Shown piece after piece: positions 1 to 8,330 of a stretch of 64,000 bases of DNA (positions are counted from its first letter, which is position 1; the number at the start of each line of letters is the position of its first letter). Source of the stretch: Kribbella amoyensis (GTDB taxonomy: Bacteria; Actinomycetota; Actinomycetes; Propionibacteriales; Kribbellaceae); assembly GCF_007828865.1 (NCBI RefSeq), contig NZ_VIVK01000003.1, positions 459,869 through 523,868 of the forward strand. The letters are read 5' to 3'. Below the pieces are notes generated by a model. It searched no databases and was not told where the DNA came from. It saw nothing but the letters and a program-made list of their open reading frames with translations. The translations under genes were made by a program, and so were the position numbers.

Positions 1-2
1 CC

Positions 3-1292
3 GGTTCCGTGCTGTCCGCGATGTCGCAGAACATCGAGATGCTGATCGGCTTCCGGGCCGTCCAGGGTCTCGGCGCCGGTGGTCTGATGTCGCTCGCATT
101 CGCCACCATCGGCGACGTGATCCCACCGCGCGAGCGCGGTAAGTACATGGGGTACTTCGGGGCCGTCTTCGGGCTGTCCTCGGTGGCCGGGCCGCTGCTC
201 GGCGGTCTGCTCACCGACGGTCCGGGCTGGCGCTGGATCTTCTGGATCAACCTGCCGATCGGCCTGGTCGCGCTCGGGATCGTCGCCGCCGTGCTCAAGC
301 TGCCGCACGTGAAGCGCTCGCACAAGATCGACTACCTGGGCGCCGCCGTCGTCACCGCCGCGGTCACCACGCTGCTGCTGGCCGTCTCCTGGAGCGGCCC
401 GGACCACGGCTGGGGCGCCGGGACGACGATCGGGCTGCTGGGCGCCGCGGTCGTGCTCGCGGTCGCCTTCGTCCTCATCGAGCTGCGGGTGGCCGAGCCG
501 ATCATCCCGATGGACCTGTTCAAGGGCCGGATCTTCTCCGGGTACGCCGGGTACGCGTTCCTGCTCGGGTTCGCGATGTTCGGCGCGCTGATCTTCCTGC
601 CGCTGTACCTGCAGGCCGTCAAGGACCTGTCGCCGACCGCGTCCGGGCTGGCGCTGCTGCCGATGATCGTCGGGATCTTCAGCGCGTCGATCCCGAGCGG
701 CCAGCTGATGAGCCGCACCGGCCGGTACAAGATGTACCCGATCATCTCGGCCGTCCTGGTCGGCGGGGCGATGGTGATGCTGTCCACGATCGGCCTGCAC
801 ACGCCGTACTGGCAGCTGGCGATCTACATGTTCGTGATGGGCTCCGGCCTGGGTCTGTCGATGCAGATCACCGTCACCGCCGCGCAGAACAGCGTGCCCC
901 GCAAGCACATGGGCACCGCGACCTCGACGATGACCTTCTTCCGCTCGATGGGTGGCGCGATCGGGACCGCGGTGTACGGCGCGGTGCTGACCAGCCGGCT
1001 GAAGGAGCACCTGGGCGAGATCGTCCCGCAGACCGCACAGAACATGGTCGGCATGCTGGCCAAGGCGGCCAACAGCGTCGACGCCCTGCACGCGCTGCAG
1101 CAGCCGATGAAGGGCTGGGCGCTGCTCGGCCTGGTCGAGGCGATGGGCGACGTCTTCCTGGTCTCGCTGCCGTTCCTGGCGATCGCGCTGATCATCGCGG
1201 TCATCACCCCGGAGCAGCGGCTGGCCGGCCGCACCGACGGCGAGGCGAAGCCGGAGGACGTCGAAGCCTCCGCCGCGGCCGCGATGCACTGA
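3..1292 (+). CDS. MFS drug exporter, DHA2 (EmrB/QacA) family, 5' partial
   Basis: The reading frame is open from the window edge and starts mid-protein, so the true start lies upstream. The visible 430 residues are membrane segments of a 14-helix proton-driven multidrug exporter. Right after the edge comes the DHA2 helix-4/5 signature (RAVQGLGAGGLM, then IPPRERGKYMG and GPLLGG), followed by about ten hydrophobic helices and a short charged tail rich in Ala/Glu. The usual length of the family is 480-550 aa, so roughly 80-120 N-terminal residues are missing. A strong hairpin terminator follows the stop. The substrate cannot be inferred. Any TetR/MarR regulator would be upstream of the window. 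Confidence 0.92.
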   Translation, partial: GSVLSAMSQNIEMLIGFRAVQGLGAGGLMSLAFATIGDVIPPRERGKYMGYFGAVFGLSSVAGPLLGGLLTDGPGWRWIFWINLPIGLVALGIVAAVLKLPHVKRSHKIDYLGAAVVTAAVTTLLLAVSWSGPDHGWGAGTTIGLLGAAVVLAVAFVLIELRVAEPIIPMDLFKGRIFSGYAGYAFLLGFAMFGALIFLPLYLQAVKDLSPTASGLALLPMIVGIFSASIPSGQLMSRTGRYKMYPIISAVLVGGAMVMLSTIGLHTPYWQLAIYMFVMGSGLGLSMQITVTAAQNSVPRKHMGTATSTMTFFRSMGGAIGTAVYGAVLTSRLKEHLGEIVPQTAQNMVGMLAKAANSVDALHALQQPMKGWALLGLVEAMGDVFLVSLPFLAIALIIAVITPEQRLAGRTDGEAKPEDVEASAAAAMH

Positions 1293-1307
1293 CCCACGGC
1301 ACTCCGA

Positions 1308-1348
1308 ACCACCGCCTCCCGGGCCGCAACGGCCCGGGAGGCGGTGGT
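1308..1348 (+). terminator. Strong hairpin terminator after MFS gene
   Basis: A perfect 18-bp stem (1308-1325 with 1331-1348) closes a 5-nt loop GCAAC, beginning 15 nt after the MFS stop codon. There is no long T-tract, as is usual for GC-rich actinobacterial terminators. Confidence 0.85.
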
Positions 1349-1433
1349 CTGTCCGGGCCCGGTTTCGTCGCGGGATAACCGGCAAACCCTTTCCTGGACA
1401 GTATCTGGGACGTCGTCTCGATGCAGCTCAAAG

Positions 1434-1456
1434 TGACCCCCGCAGCGCTTTAGGTT
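1434..1456 (+). promoter_or_regulatory. Candidate shared promoter motif, A-B unit 1
   Basis: TGACC at 1434-1438 is followed after about 12 nt by TTTAGGTT (1449-1456). Similar arrangements stand before the other two A genes (6389-6411 and 8331-8353): TG[G/A]CC, about 11-12 nt, then TA[A/G][C/G]GTT. The recurrence at three paralogous loci suggests a common promoter or operator. It could also be residual homology from the duplication. Confidence 0.3.
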
Positions 1457-1496
1457 GCGGTCGGAAGACGACGCTCTGAACGACGGGAACAGCTTG

Positions 1497-2090
1497 GTGA
1501 AGACTCTCGACCGGCCGCTGGACGACGACGACCGCGCGATGGCGGACCTCGCCGAGGTCCGTGACTGGCGTCGCGTCGCCGGTGCGTTCAGGAACCAGAA
1601 CGGGTCGGCCGCTGTCCGCAAACTGGTCCGGCGGGTCAAGTCGGCGACCGGGTGGAAGCCCTGGCCGTACGGCCGCGACACCGTCATCGACGACCTGCTC
1701 GACGGCTGGGGCTTCCTGACCAAGCGCGGGACCGAGATGGCCGTGTACGGCGACCAGGTCCTGCCGCACAGCCCGTTCAGCGGCTGGGTGGCGTACGAGA
1801 TCGGCCGCGCCGACCTGGCCGCAGCCGAAGCCGGGCTGGACGAGAACTGGCCGGCCAAGTTCCAGCTGGCCTGCAAGCACTGGGGACAACCGGCGTACAT
1901 CGGGCTCGACAACAGCCCGCAGTTCGTCGACGAGTGGGCGTCCGGCGCCGGCCTGGACCGGCGTCACCTCGCGGTCTGGACCCCACCGGGAGCCGAGATC
2001 CACCTCTACAGCAACAAGCCGTCGAAAGACCCGGTGACCCTCTCGGTGGGGATAAACTACGCGGTCTACCTCAACGAGGAGGGCACGTGA
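1497..2090 (+). CDS. A-type protein of duplicated A-B pair (copy 1), DUF6301-like, unknown function
   Basis: 197 aa, soluble, acidic, no signal peptide or membrane segment. It aligns end to end with the products at 6456 and 8415: an N-terminal KT.DRPLD.DD.AMADL block, then GWGF at the centre, KHWG.P.Y, DEW..GAG, RRHLAVW and HLYSNKP near the C-terminus. The overall pattern (a conserved Trp helix, a GW..F strand, a closing 'L.SNKP' strand) resembles actinobacterial DUF6301 proteins; that family assignment is from memory and tentative. The GTG start at 1497 is chosen over the upstream TTG (1455) because both paralogues begin MKT at the same point. This copy is the most divergent of the three. 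It overlaps gene B1 by one base (TGATG), implying coupled translation. Confidence 0.75.
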   Translation: MKTLDRPLDDDDRAMADLAEVRDWRRVAGAFRNQNGSAAVRKLVRRVKSATGWKPWPYGRDTVIDDLLDGWGFLTKRGTEMAVYGDQVLPHSPFSGWVAYEIGRADLAAAEAGLDENWPAKFQLACKHWGQPAYIGLDNSPQFVDEWASGAGLDRRHLAVWTPPGAEIHLYSNKPSKDPVTLSVGINYAVYLNEEGT

Positions 2091-2389
2091 TGGCTGTACC
2101 ACCGAACATCGCCGAGGCTCGGCGCCAGCGGGAGGCGCACCGGGACGCCCTGGCCAACAGTCCCGTGCGGCCGCCGGCCAACAGCGTCTCGCCGGACCGG
2201 CTGACGTCCGTCGCCAGGGGGTACGGCCGCGGGGGCGCCGGAGTCGGCGACGACCTGGCGAACAGCTTCCGCGCCGGCACCACACCTTCGCCGCGGTCGA
2301 CCAGCCGGCCAGGATCGGCCGCCGACGAGCGGCAGGGCACCCGGCCCACCGGGTCGCGCGGCAAGGGCAATCAGGGTCCGGCTCTCTGA
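2090..2389 (+). CDS. B-type partner (copy 1), short low-complexity protein
   Basis: 99 aa, hydrophilic, rich in Arg, Gly, Ser and Pro. A short N-terminal helix (EARRQREAHRDALANS) is followed by disordered sequence, with no recognisable domain. It starts with ATG at 2090, overlapping the stop of the A gene by one base. Its position matches the much longer B genes at 7046 (395 aa) and 9005 (275 aa), with which it shares only basic, Ala/Arg-rich character and placement. It may be a reduced or decayed form of the B partner. Function unknown. Confidence 0.6.
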   Translation: MAVPPNIAEARRQREAHRDALANSPVRPPANSVSPDRLTSVARGYGRGGAGVGDDLANSFRAGTTPSPRSTSRPGSAADERQGTRPTGSRGKGNQGPAL

Positions 2390-2396
2390 GTCAGCG

Positions 2397-2422
2397 GGCC
2401 GCCTCGTCGCGACGAGGCGGCC
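2397..2422. terminator. Bidirectional terminator, perfect 26-bp palindrome
   Basis: Two perfectly complementary 13-bp arms lie between the convergent B1 gene and the AI-2E transporter gene, 7 nt beyond the B1 stop. Confidence 0.75.
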
Positions 2423-2437
2423 GGAGCCCCGGGGTAC

Positions 2438-3709
2438 TCAGCCGTCGGTGATGTCCTGGATCGGCCGCCGGAGCGGTCTTCGGGGCAGAGGTCTGGGGGG
2501 TTCGGGGTCCACGTCGTTGCCGGCCAGGTGATTGACGATGGTGTTCACCACGGCCGCCGTCGGGACGGCGATCAGCGCTCCGACGATACCGGCCACCACG
2601 ACGCCGGTCGCGATCGCCAGGATCACCGCGAGCGGGTGCACGCTGACCGCGCGGCCGAGCAGGAACGGCTGCAGCACATGGGCTTCCAACTGCTGCACGC
2701 CGATCACCACGGCGAGCATGATCACCGCGATCAGCGGGCCCTTGGCGACCAGCGCGACCAGGACCGCGACACCGCCGCTGACCAGGGCGCCGACCACCGG
2801 GACGAACGCGCCGACGAAGACCAGGATGCCGATCGCGCTGACCAGCGGCAGCCCGAGGATCGCGGCGCCGAGCGTGATCCCGATCGCGTCCACGGCCGCG
2901 ACGATGATGGTCGCCCGCACGAACGCGGTCAGCGAGACCCACGCCTTCCGGCCCGAGGAGTCCGCCTTCTCGCGCGCCTGCCGCGGGAACAGCCGGACCA
3001 GCCAGGCCCAGATCTGCTCGCCCTGGTAGAGGAAGAAGAACAGGCAGAACAGCGAGATGAACAGCCCGGCGACCACGTGCGTCGCCGTCGTCCCGACCTC
3101 GGCCGCGCGCTGCCCGATCACGCCGCCGGACATCACCGTGTCGCGCAGCTGGTTCAGCGCGTTGGTGATGTCGGCGTCGGTGATGTTCAGGTTGACCCGG
3201 GCCAGGTCACGGAGTTCCTGCACGCCCTGACCGACCTGGGTGGACAGGTCCTCGAACTGGCTGGCGATCTGCGTCCCGACCAGGGTGAGCAGACCGGCCA
3301 CCACCACGATCGTCGCGACCACGGTGAGCCCCGCTGACGGACCTCGCGGGATCCGTACCTTCTGCAGGGCGTTCGTGACCGGGACGAGCAACGCGGTGAG
3401 CAGGATCCCGACGGTGACCGGGACGACGACCTCGGACAGGTACCGCAGCAGGTACCCGATCACGCCGAGCGCGGCCACGACCACCAGGAACCGCCAGGCC
3501 CACGCGCTCGCGATCTGCATGCCCGGCGTCACCCCGGTGTCCACCCGGCCGCGGCTCGACGCCACCACCACGCGGTCGGCGGCGTCCGGGACCACGCTGT
3601 CGCTGACGTTGTCGGCGACCTCGTTGTCCGCCACCGGGCTGGGCCCGTCGCGCCCGACCTCGGGTACGTCCACCTGGTCCGGGTCCTCGGTGTCCCTGGG
3701 CTCGCTCAT
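2438..3709 (-). CDS. AI-2E family transporter (PerM/TqsA-like permease)
   Basis: 423-aa polytopic membrane protein. A 70-residue acidic, disordered N-terminus (EDPDQVDVPEVG) precedes two closely spaced helices, a periplasmic amphipathic stretch, and then a cluster of hydrophobic helices containing the family-typical segment rich in Gly and Pro (VGAFVPVVGALVSGG) followed by QQLEAHVLQPFLLGRAVSVHPLAV. That last run is the best signature of the AI-2E_transport family. Members export autoinducer-2 or other small solutes; the substrate here is unknown. The ATG at 3709 is chosen over the GTG at 3712 because GGAGG sits at proper spacing. The gene converges on B1 and is followed by a long palindromic terminator. 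Confidence 0.9.
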   Translation of the reverse strand: MSEPRDTEDPDQVDVPEVGRDGPSPVADNEVADNVSDSVVPDAADRVVVASSRGRVDTGVTPGMQIASAWAWRFLVVVAALGVIGYLLRYLSEVVVPVTVGILLTALLVPVTNALQKVRIPRGPSAGLTVVATIVVVAGLLTLVGTQIASQFEDLSTQVGQGVQELRDLARVNLNITDADITNALNQLRDTVMSGGVIGQRAAEVGTTATHVVAGLFISLFCLFFFLYQGEQIWAWLVRLFPRQAREKADSSGRKAWVSLTAFVRATIIVAAVDAIGITLGAAILGLPLVSAIGILVFVGAFVPVVGALVSGGVAVLVALVAKGPLIAVIMLAVVIGVQQLEAHVLQPFLLGRAVSVHPLAVILAIATGVVVAGIVGALIAVPTAAVVNTIVNHLAGNDVDPEPPRPLPRRPLRRPIQDITDG

Positions 3710-3739
3710 CACACCCCTCCCAGCTAGCTGGTCCCGAGA

Positions 3740-5125
3740 CTAGTGCCCCTGACCGGCCGTTCCATGAATGCCCGAACCCACACGCCGGGCCAGGCCCTCC
3801 GCTGCGAGCGGATCCACCTCGGCCAGCAGACCGACGCCGGCCAGCACGTAGTCCTGGTCGACGCAGGTCCGCGCCTCGGCCGGGACCAGCCAGCCCTCCT
3901 CGCGGGCACCGTGCGCGACCGCGCCGAGGATCCGCTCGGCCACCTCGGGCGGGTTGTGCCGCAGCACTCCCCCGGACCCGACCAGCAGATCCACCTCGCG
4001 CAGGTCCTTGCCGGACCGCTCGATCACCCTGCCGCCAGGACCGAACACGACGCGTTGCCGCCCCGCGTGCCGCCTGAGTGCCACCGTCGCGGCCACCCGC
4101 GCCAGCGTCTCGTCGTACGCCGCCTCGCCGCTCCCGCCCGGCAGGTACGCCGGGTCGTCGTGTCGCCGTTGCGCCGCGGTGAGGAGGGCGGGGTCGTCGG
4201 TGAGCAGCCCGGCCTCGATTCCGGCCTGGACCACCGGGACCGCGCTCCACCGCATCCCCAGGTCGCCCTCGACGGTCCGGGTGACCGGGTGGGTCGCGAC
4301 CACCTCGCGGCCGAGGTTCGCGTCCTCCGGGTCGAGCTCGATCACCGAGTGCACGTCCGTGGTCGCGCCGCCGATGTCGACCACGGCGACGTCCCCGTGG
4401 ATCCCGGCGAGCACCTCGACGCCCCGCAGCACGACGTCGGGGGTGGCGGCCCGGATCATCGCGGCGAACCCGGGGTCGCGGGACAGGTGCTTGCCGCCGA
4501 TCACGTGGGCCAGGAACATCTCCCGGATCGCGGCCCGCGCACCGTCCGGCGCGAACACCCCGATCTCCGGGACGACGTTGCCGGCGGCAACGTGCGGGAC
4601 GTCACCGGCGGCGAGGGTCGCGGCCACCTGGCCCCGGGCCTCGATGTTGCCCGCGACAACGACCGGGCGACGCCACCTGTACCGGGCGAGAACCTCCGCC
4701 GCGTTCGTCAGGACCGCGGAGTTGCCGCCGTCGGTCCCCCCGAGCAGCAGGACCACGTCGGGCCGGTCGGACCGCAGCTGCTTCAACGAGGTGGCGGTGA
4801 GGCCGCCGCTGACCACGGCGACGACCCGGCCACCGCTGGACAGGGCGACCCGGCGACCGGCCTCGGCGGTGACCAGCTCTTCGTTGCCGACGACACCGAT
4901 CCGCAGGCCGCCGCCCGCACTCGAACAGGCCAGCACCTCGGCCCGCTCGAGCCCGCGGTCGACCGCGAGCAACTGCTGCCGGCAGGCGGACCAGCCGTCC
5001 ATCACGTCGGTACCGAGCGTGGTGCGGTACTCGGCCCGGGCGATCAGCTCACCCGAGCCACCGTCCACCGCGACGGCCTTCGTGAAGGTCGACCCGAAGT
5101 CGACCGCCACCCACCGGGTGGTCAC
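3740..5125 (-). CDS. GlmL/MutL family ATPase, glutamate mutase accessory protein
   Basis: 461 aa, actin/Hsp70-like ASKHA fold. The phosphate-1 loop is VDFGSTFTK (residues 8-16); the second phosphate loop region is VVDIGGATTDVHS (249-260); GGTDGGN lies at 129-135. In the MutL family such proteins accompany adenosylcobalamin-dependent glutamate mutase (GlmS/GlmE), probably as a reactivating chaperone. No mutase subunit is in the window, so this is an orphan copy whose partner is elsewhere or different. The GTG start overlaps the metB stop codon (GTGA), implying translational coupling downstream of metB. Its C-terminal region (VLAGVGLLAEVDPLAAEGL) is also family typical. Confidence 0.85.
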   Translation of the reverse strand: MTTRWVAVDFGSTFTKAVAVDGGSGELIARAEYRTTLGTDVMDGWSACRQQLLAVDRGLERAEVLACSSAGGGLRIGVVGNEELVTAEAGRRVALSSGGRVVAVVSGGLTATSLKQLRSDRPDVVLLLGGTDGGNSAVLTNAAEVLARYRWRRPVVVAGNIEARGQVAATLAAGDVPHVAAGNVVPEIGVFAPDGARAAIREMFLAHVIGGKHLSRDPGFAAMIRAATPDVVLRGVEVLAGIHGDVAVVDIGGATTDVHSVIELDPEDANLGREVVATHPVTRTVEGDLGMRWSAVPVVQAGIEAGLLTDDPALLTAAQRRHDDPAYLPGGSGEAAYDETLARVAATVALRRHAGRQRVVFGPGGRVIERSGKDLREVDLLVGSGGVLRHNPPEVAERILGAVAHGAREEGWLVPAEARTCVDQDYVLAGVGLLAEVDPLAAEGLARRVGSGIHGTAGQGH

Positions 5126-6279
5126 GCCATCGCGCGGTCGAGATCCTGGAGCAGGTCGTCGACGGTCTCGATCCCCACGCTCAGCCGGATCAGGTCGGCC
5201 GGCACCTCGAGCGGGGTCCCGGCGACCGACGCGTGCGTCATCCTGCCCGGGTGCTCGATCAGCGACTCGACGCCGCCGAGCGACTCGCCCAGCGTGAACA
5301 CCTCGGCCTTGTTGCAGATGTCGATCGCCTGCTGCTCACCACCGCGGACGCGGAACGACACGATGCCGCCGAAGCGCTTCATCTGCTTGGCCGCGGTCTC
5401 GCTGCCAGGGTGGCCGTCGACGCCCGGGTACAGCACCGAGCTGACCGCCTGGTGCCGCTGCAGGAACTCGACGACCTTCTCCGCGTTGTCGCTGTGCCGG
5501 TCCATCCGGACGCCGAGCGTCTTGATGCCGCGCAGCACCAGCCAGGAGTCGAACGGCCCGGCGACCGCGCCGATCGCGTTCTGGTGGAAGGCGATCTTGT
5601 CGGCCAGCTCCTGGTCCCGGACGATCAGCGCCCCGCCGACCACGTCCGAGTGCCCGCCCATGTACTTCGTGGTCGAGTGCACCACCACGTCAGCGCCGAG
5701 CTCGAGCGGCTGCTGCAGGTACGGCGAGGCGAAGGTGTTGTCGACCACCAGCAGCGCGCCGGCCTCGTGCGCGATCTGCGCGACGATCGCGATGTCGGCC
5801 ACGTTCAGCAGCGGGTTGGTCGGCGTCTCCAGCCAGACCACCTTGGTCCGGCCCGGCTGGATCGCGGCCCGGATCGCGTCCGGGTGGGTCACCGCGGCCG
5901 GGGTCATCTCGACGCCCCAGGTGCCGAGCACCCGGGAGAACAGCCGGAACGTGCCGCCGTACGCGTCGTCGGGGAACACCACGTGGTCGCCGGGGACGCA
6001 GATCGACCGGATCAGGGTGTCCTCGGCCGCGAGCCCGCTGGCGAACGCGAACCCGCGCTGGCCCGCTTCGATCGCGGCGAGACACTCCTCCAGCGCGGTC
6101 CGGGTCGGATTCGCCGACCGCGAGTACTCGTAGCCGTTCCGCAACCCGCCGACGCCGTCCTGCTTGTACGTGCTGGTGGCGTAGATCGGCGGGACCACCG
6201 CGCCGGTGGTCGGGTCAGGCTCGTTGCCCGCGTGAATCGCGAGCGTCTCGAAACCGTACTGCCGGAGTTCGTCGTTCAC
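5122..6279 (-). CDS. metB: Cystathionine gamma-synthase (Cys/Met PLP-dependent enzyme)
   Basis: 385 aa, full length for the family. Cys/Met metabolism PLP enzyme, fold type I. The PLP lysine is K205 in HSTTKYMGGH; other conserved elements are YSRSANPTR (52-60, second-subunit phosphate contacts), FASGLAAEDT (79-88) and ETPTNPLLN (151-159). It makes cystathionine from O-succinyl- or O-acetyl-homoserine and cysteine in methionine biosynthesis or transsulfuration; the matching beta-synthase gene is at 40.3-41.6 kb. The GTG at 6279 is chosen because the upstream 56 codons are low-complexity and non-homologous. TACGCT lies 7 nt upstream as a possible -10, so the mRNA may be leaderless. The downstream glmL-like gene is coupled to it. 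Cystathionine gamma-lyase is the main alternative. Confidence 0.88.
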   Translation of the reverse strand: MNDELRQYGFETLAIHAGNEPDPTTGAVVPPIYATSTYKQDGVGGLRNGYEYSRSANPTRTALEECLAAIEAGQRGFAFASGLAAEDTLIRSICVPGDHVVFPDDAYGGTFRLFSRVLGTWGVEMTPAAVTHPDAIRAAIQPGRTKVVWLETPTNPLLNVADIAIVAQIAHEAGALLVVDNTFASPYLQQPLELGADVVVHSTTKYMGGHSDVVGGALIVRDQELADKIAFHQNAIGAVAGPFDSWLVLRGIKTLGVRMDRHSDNAEKVVEFLQRHQAVSSVLYPGVDGHPGSETAAKQMKRFGGIVSFRVRGGEQQAIDICNKAEVFTLGESLGGVESLIEHPGRMTHASVAGTPLEVPADLIRLSVGIETVDDLLQDLDRAMA

Positions 6280-6388
6280 CGGACCAGCGTACGTCCTGGT
6301 CCTACCCCGCCCGCGGCCCGGTCCACCGATCACGGATCGGCGGCGAATCCCGGCCGGACTCGGCCGTGCCCCGGCGTGTCGGGCGGTT

Positions 6389-6411
6389 TGGCCCCGTCGG
6401 AATCTAACGTT
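6389..6411 (+). promoter_or_regulatory. Candidate shared promoter motif, A-B unit 2
   Basis: TGGCC at 6389-6393 and TCTAACGTT at 6403-6411, in the same arrangement as before A1 and A3. It lies 45 nt before the A2 start. Confidence 0.35.
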
Positions 6412-6455
6412 TCCCCAGAGGCCGGCCGGCCATGGACGGAAGGACACCGCGCGGG

Positions 6456-7037
6456 ATGAAGACCCAGGACAGACCCCTGGACGAGGACGACCTGGCGATG
6501 GCCGACCTCGCCGAGATCACCGACTGGACCCGGATCGCCGGTCCGGACGACGACGCGGCCGGCCCCGAGGTCGTCCGCGCCCTGGTCTACCGGGTGATGA
6601 ACGCCACCGACTGGAAGCCGTGGCCGTTGGAGCCGGGCGAGGTGATCGACGAGGCGATGGCGTCCTGGGGGTTCACCACCCGGCGTGGGATCACGATGAT
6701 CGTGTTCGCCGGGCTGACCTTCTCGGACTGCCCGGACAGCGGCTGGTCGGCGTACGACATCGGCCCGGACGACATCGCGGCGGCCGAGAAGGGCCTGGAC
6801 GCGGCCTGGCCGGACCACCTCGCGCTGGCCCGCAAGCACTGGGGCGAGCCCGACTACCTCGGCGACGACAGCGCGCCGATGTTCGCCGACGAGTGGGAAC
6901 CGGGCGCCGGTTCGGGGCGTCGGCATCTTGCGGTCTGGTTGCGGACCGGCGCGCAGTACCACCTGTACAGCAACAAGCCGACCCGCCAGCCGCTCAGTAC
7001 GGCGGTCGGGGTGAACTACTCCGTGTACATCGACTAG
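6456..7037 (+). CDS. A-type protein of duplicated A-B pair (copy 2), DUF6301-like
   Basis: 193 aa, close paralogue of the product at 8415. Identical or nearly identical blocks include MKTQDRPLDEDDLAMADL, WGFTTRRG, IGPDDIA, KHWGEPDY, GRRHLAVWLR and SNKPT. Soluble and acidic (pI clearly below neutral by composition), with no signal peptide. The ATG at 6456 is used because it matches the start of A3; an in-frame ATG exists 24 nt upstream. The untranslated leader carries GGACGGAAGGA as in unit 3, so homology extends into the 5' region. The B2 gene begins 8 nt after the stop. Unknown function; by arrangement a cognate regulator, chaperone or immunity protein for B is plausible, but this is inference. 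Confidence 0.78.
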   Translation: MKTQDRPLDEDDLAMADLAEITDWTRIAGPDDDAAGPEVVRALVYRVMNATDWKPWPLEPGEVIDEAMASWGFTTRRGITMIVFAGLTFSDCPDSGWSAYDIGPDDIAAAEKGLDAAWPDHLALARKHWGEPDYLGDDSAPMFADEWEPGAGSGRRHLAVWLRTGAQYHLYSNKPTRQPLSTAVGVNYSVYID

Positions 7038-7045
7038 GAGGCCTG

Positions 7046-8233
7046 ATGAGCACGCCGCACCGCGCACCCTCGCGGAACCCGATTCGCCGGCTGGCCGCCG
7101 GCGTCTCGCGCTGGCGGAACACCCGCCGGGGCACGGCGACACTGAAGGCCGCCTACGCGCAGGCCGCGCGTGACGCGAAGCGGATGGACCCGGCCGTCCG
7201 GGCGGCCGTCGGCCGGGCGAAACTGGGCAAAGAGGACCTCAAGGCGCTGGCGCACTCCCAGATCTCCGCGCACGCCAACCGCGACGGGGGGCTCGCCCAG
7301 CAGCTCGATGGCATGGCCGCCGGCCAGATCGCGGCGACCGACCGGCCGCGGCAGCGGACCTTCAACCCGGTCAAGATGGTGCAGAACCGGGTCACCCGCT
7401 GGCGGGAGACCCGGCAGGGCACGGCGACGCTGAAGGCCGCCTTCGCCCAGGCGGCCCGGGACGCGAAGCGGATGGACCCGGCAGTACGGGAGGTGATTGG
7501 GCGGTCGAAGATCGGCAAGGCCGACCTGGCCCACTTCGTCAAGGCACAGATGGCCCAGTCCCTCGACCCCCGCACCGCCGCCGCCAGAGCGTCCGCCGCC
7601 GGGACGCACGTCCCCACCGCGGCCCCTGCCGGTCGATCCCGGCCGGCCCATGCCGCGCCGTCGCAGTCAGCGGGTCAGCGCGTGGCGAACGCCGTCAACA
7701 CCATGTCGCGCTGGAAGAACGCGGTGAAGAGCGGCTCGGTCGACAAGGCGCGGAAGTTCCGGGACGACTACAACGAGCGTCGCCAGAACCCCACCGGCCG
7801 CGCGGCCCGGGCAGCCCAGGCCGCTCAGCCGGCCACCGGCCGGGTCGACCCCGCCTGGACGGCCGGCCCCGGTCAGGCCACGCCCCGGCCCGCGACACTG
7901 GGGCAGTCAGCTCCCGCTCAGACGCCCGGTCAGGGTCAGTCGCCCGAGGACAAAGCGAGACTGGCGAAGGCCTTCCACGCCTCGGTGAACAACTCGGTGC
8001 CGCTGGCATCGGAGGCGGCGGAGAAGTCGGACAAGTTCGGTGGCCAGGAGTCCGGGGGCGGCAAGCACCGGGCGCCGGACTGGGCGCTCGACGGCAACGC
8101 GCCGGCGTCGGGTGCGGTGAAGAACGCGCCGAAGGCCGACAAGTCCAGCGCGGCCGGCCAGAAGGGCGAGGCCCCGGAGACCAGCCGGCACGGCACCGCG
8201 ACCAAGACCCCGGCTCACCGAGAGCGGGACTGA
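7046..8233 (+). CDS. B-type partner (copy 2), repeat-containing helical protein with disordered tail
   Basis: 395 aa, very basic in the first half. Two direct repeats of about 80 residues occupy roughly residues 9-88 and 105-184, sharing RWR.TR.GTATLKAA and QAARDAKRMDPAVR, offset by 96 residues. A third, degenerate helical segment (SRWKNAVKSGSVDKARKF) follows near residue 220. The C-terminal half is Pro/Ala/Gln-rich and disordered, and carries GGGKHRAPD, a motif shared with B3 (GGKHRKPD). There is no signal peptide and no transmembrane helix. The ATG at 7046 follows AGGAGG closely. Paralogy to B3 is weak except for the GGKHR motif and general architecture. Function unknown. Confidence 0.75.
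   Translation: MSTPHRAPSRNPIRRLAAGVSRWRNTRRGTATLKAAYAQAARDAKRMDPAVRAAVGRAKLGKEDLKALAHSQISAHANRDGGLAQQLDGMAAGQIAATDRPRQRTFNPVKMVQNRVTRWRETRQGTATLKAAFAQAARDAKRMDPAVREVIGRSKIGKADLAHFVKAQMAQSLDPRTAAARASAAGTHVPTAAPAGRSRPAHAAPSQSAGQRVANAVNTMSRWKNAVKSGSVDKARKFRDDYNERRQNPTGRAARAAQAAQPATGRVDPAWTAGPGQATPRPATLGQSAPAQTPGQGQSPEDKARLAKAFHASVNNSVPLASEAAEKSDKFGGQESGGGKHRAPDWALDGNAPASGAVKNAPKADKSSAAGQKGEAPETSRHGTATKTPAHRERD
7079..7588 (+). repeat. Internal duplication in B2, period 288 bp
   Basis: Segments starting near 7079 and 7367 encode the same 80-residue helical module. DNA similarity is high in the core (GGCACGGCGAC.CTGAAGGC and GACGCGAAGCGGATGGACCC occur in both), showing a recent in-frame duplication. 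Confidence 0.8.
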
Positions 8234-8240
8234 GGCGTAA

Positions 8241-8270
8241 CCGCCGCGGGTGGGAGCGCCCCCGCGGCGG
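8241..8270 (+). terminator. Hairpin terminator after B2
   Basis: A perfect 10-bp GC stem (8241-8250 with 8261-8270) and a 10-nt loop begin 7 nt after the B2 stop. Confidence 0.7.
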
Positions 8271-8330
8271 GCAGCATCAGCCGATCGCGTCGCCGGACCG
8301 GCTCCGGACGAACCGCGGGCGGGTCGCGGA

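Noticed and set aside
3743..6133. Long open frame (796 codons) on the plus strand opposite glmL and metB
   Set aside because: It is antisense to two clear families and is Arg/Pro/Gly/His-rich low complexity, the usual artefact of high GC third positions.
6280..6455. Possible SAM riboswitch between metB and the A2 gene
   Set aside because: No recognisable SAM-box helices were seen; a -10-like TACGCT 7 nt before GTG suggests a leaderless metB transcript.
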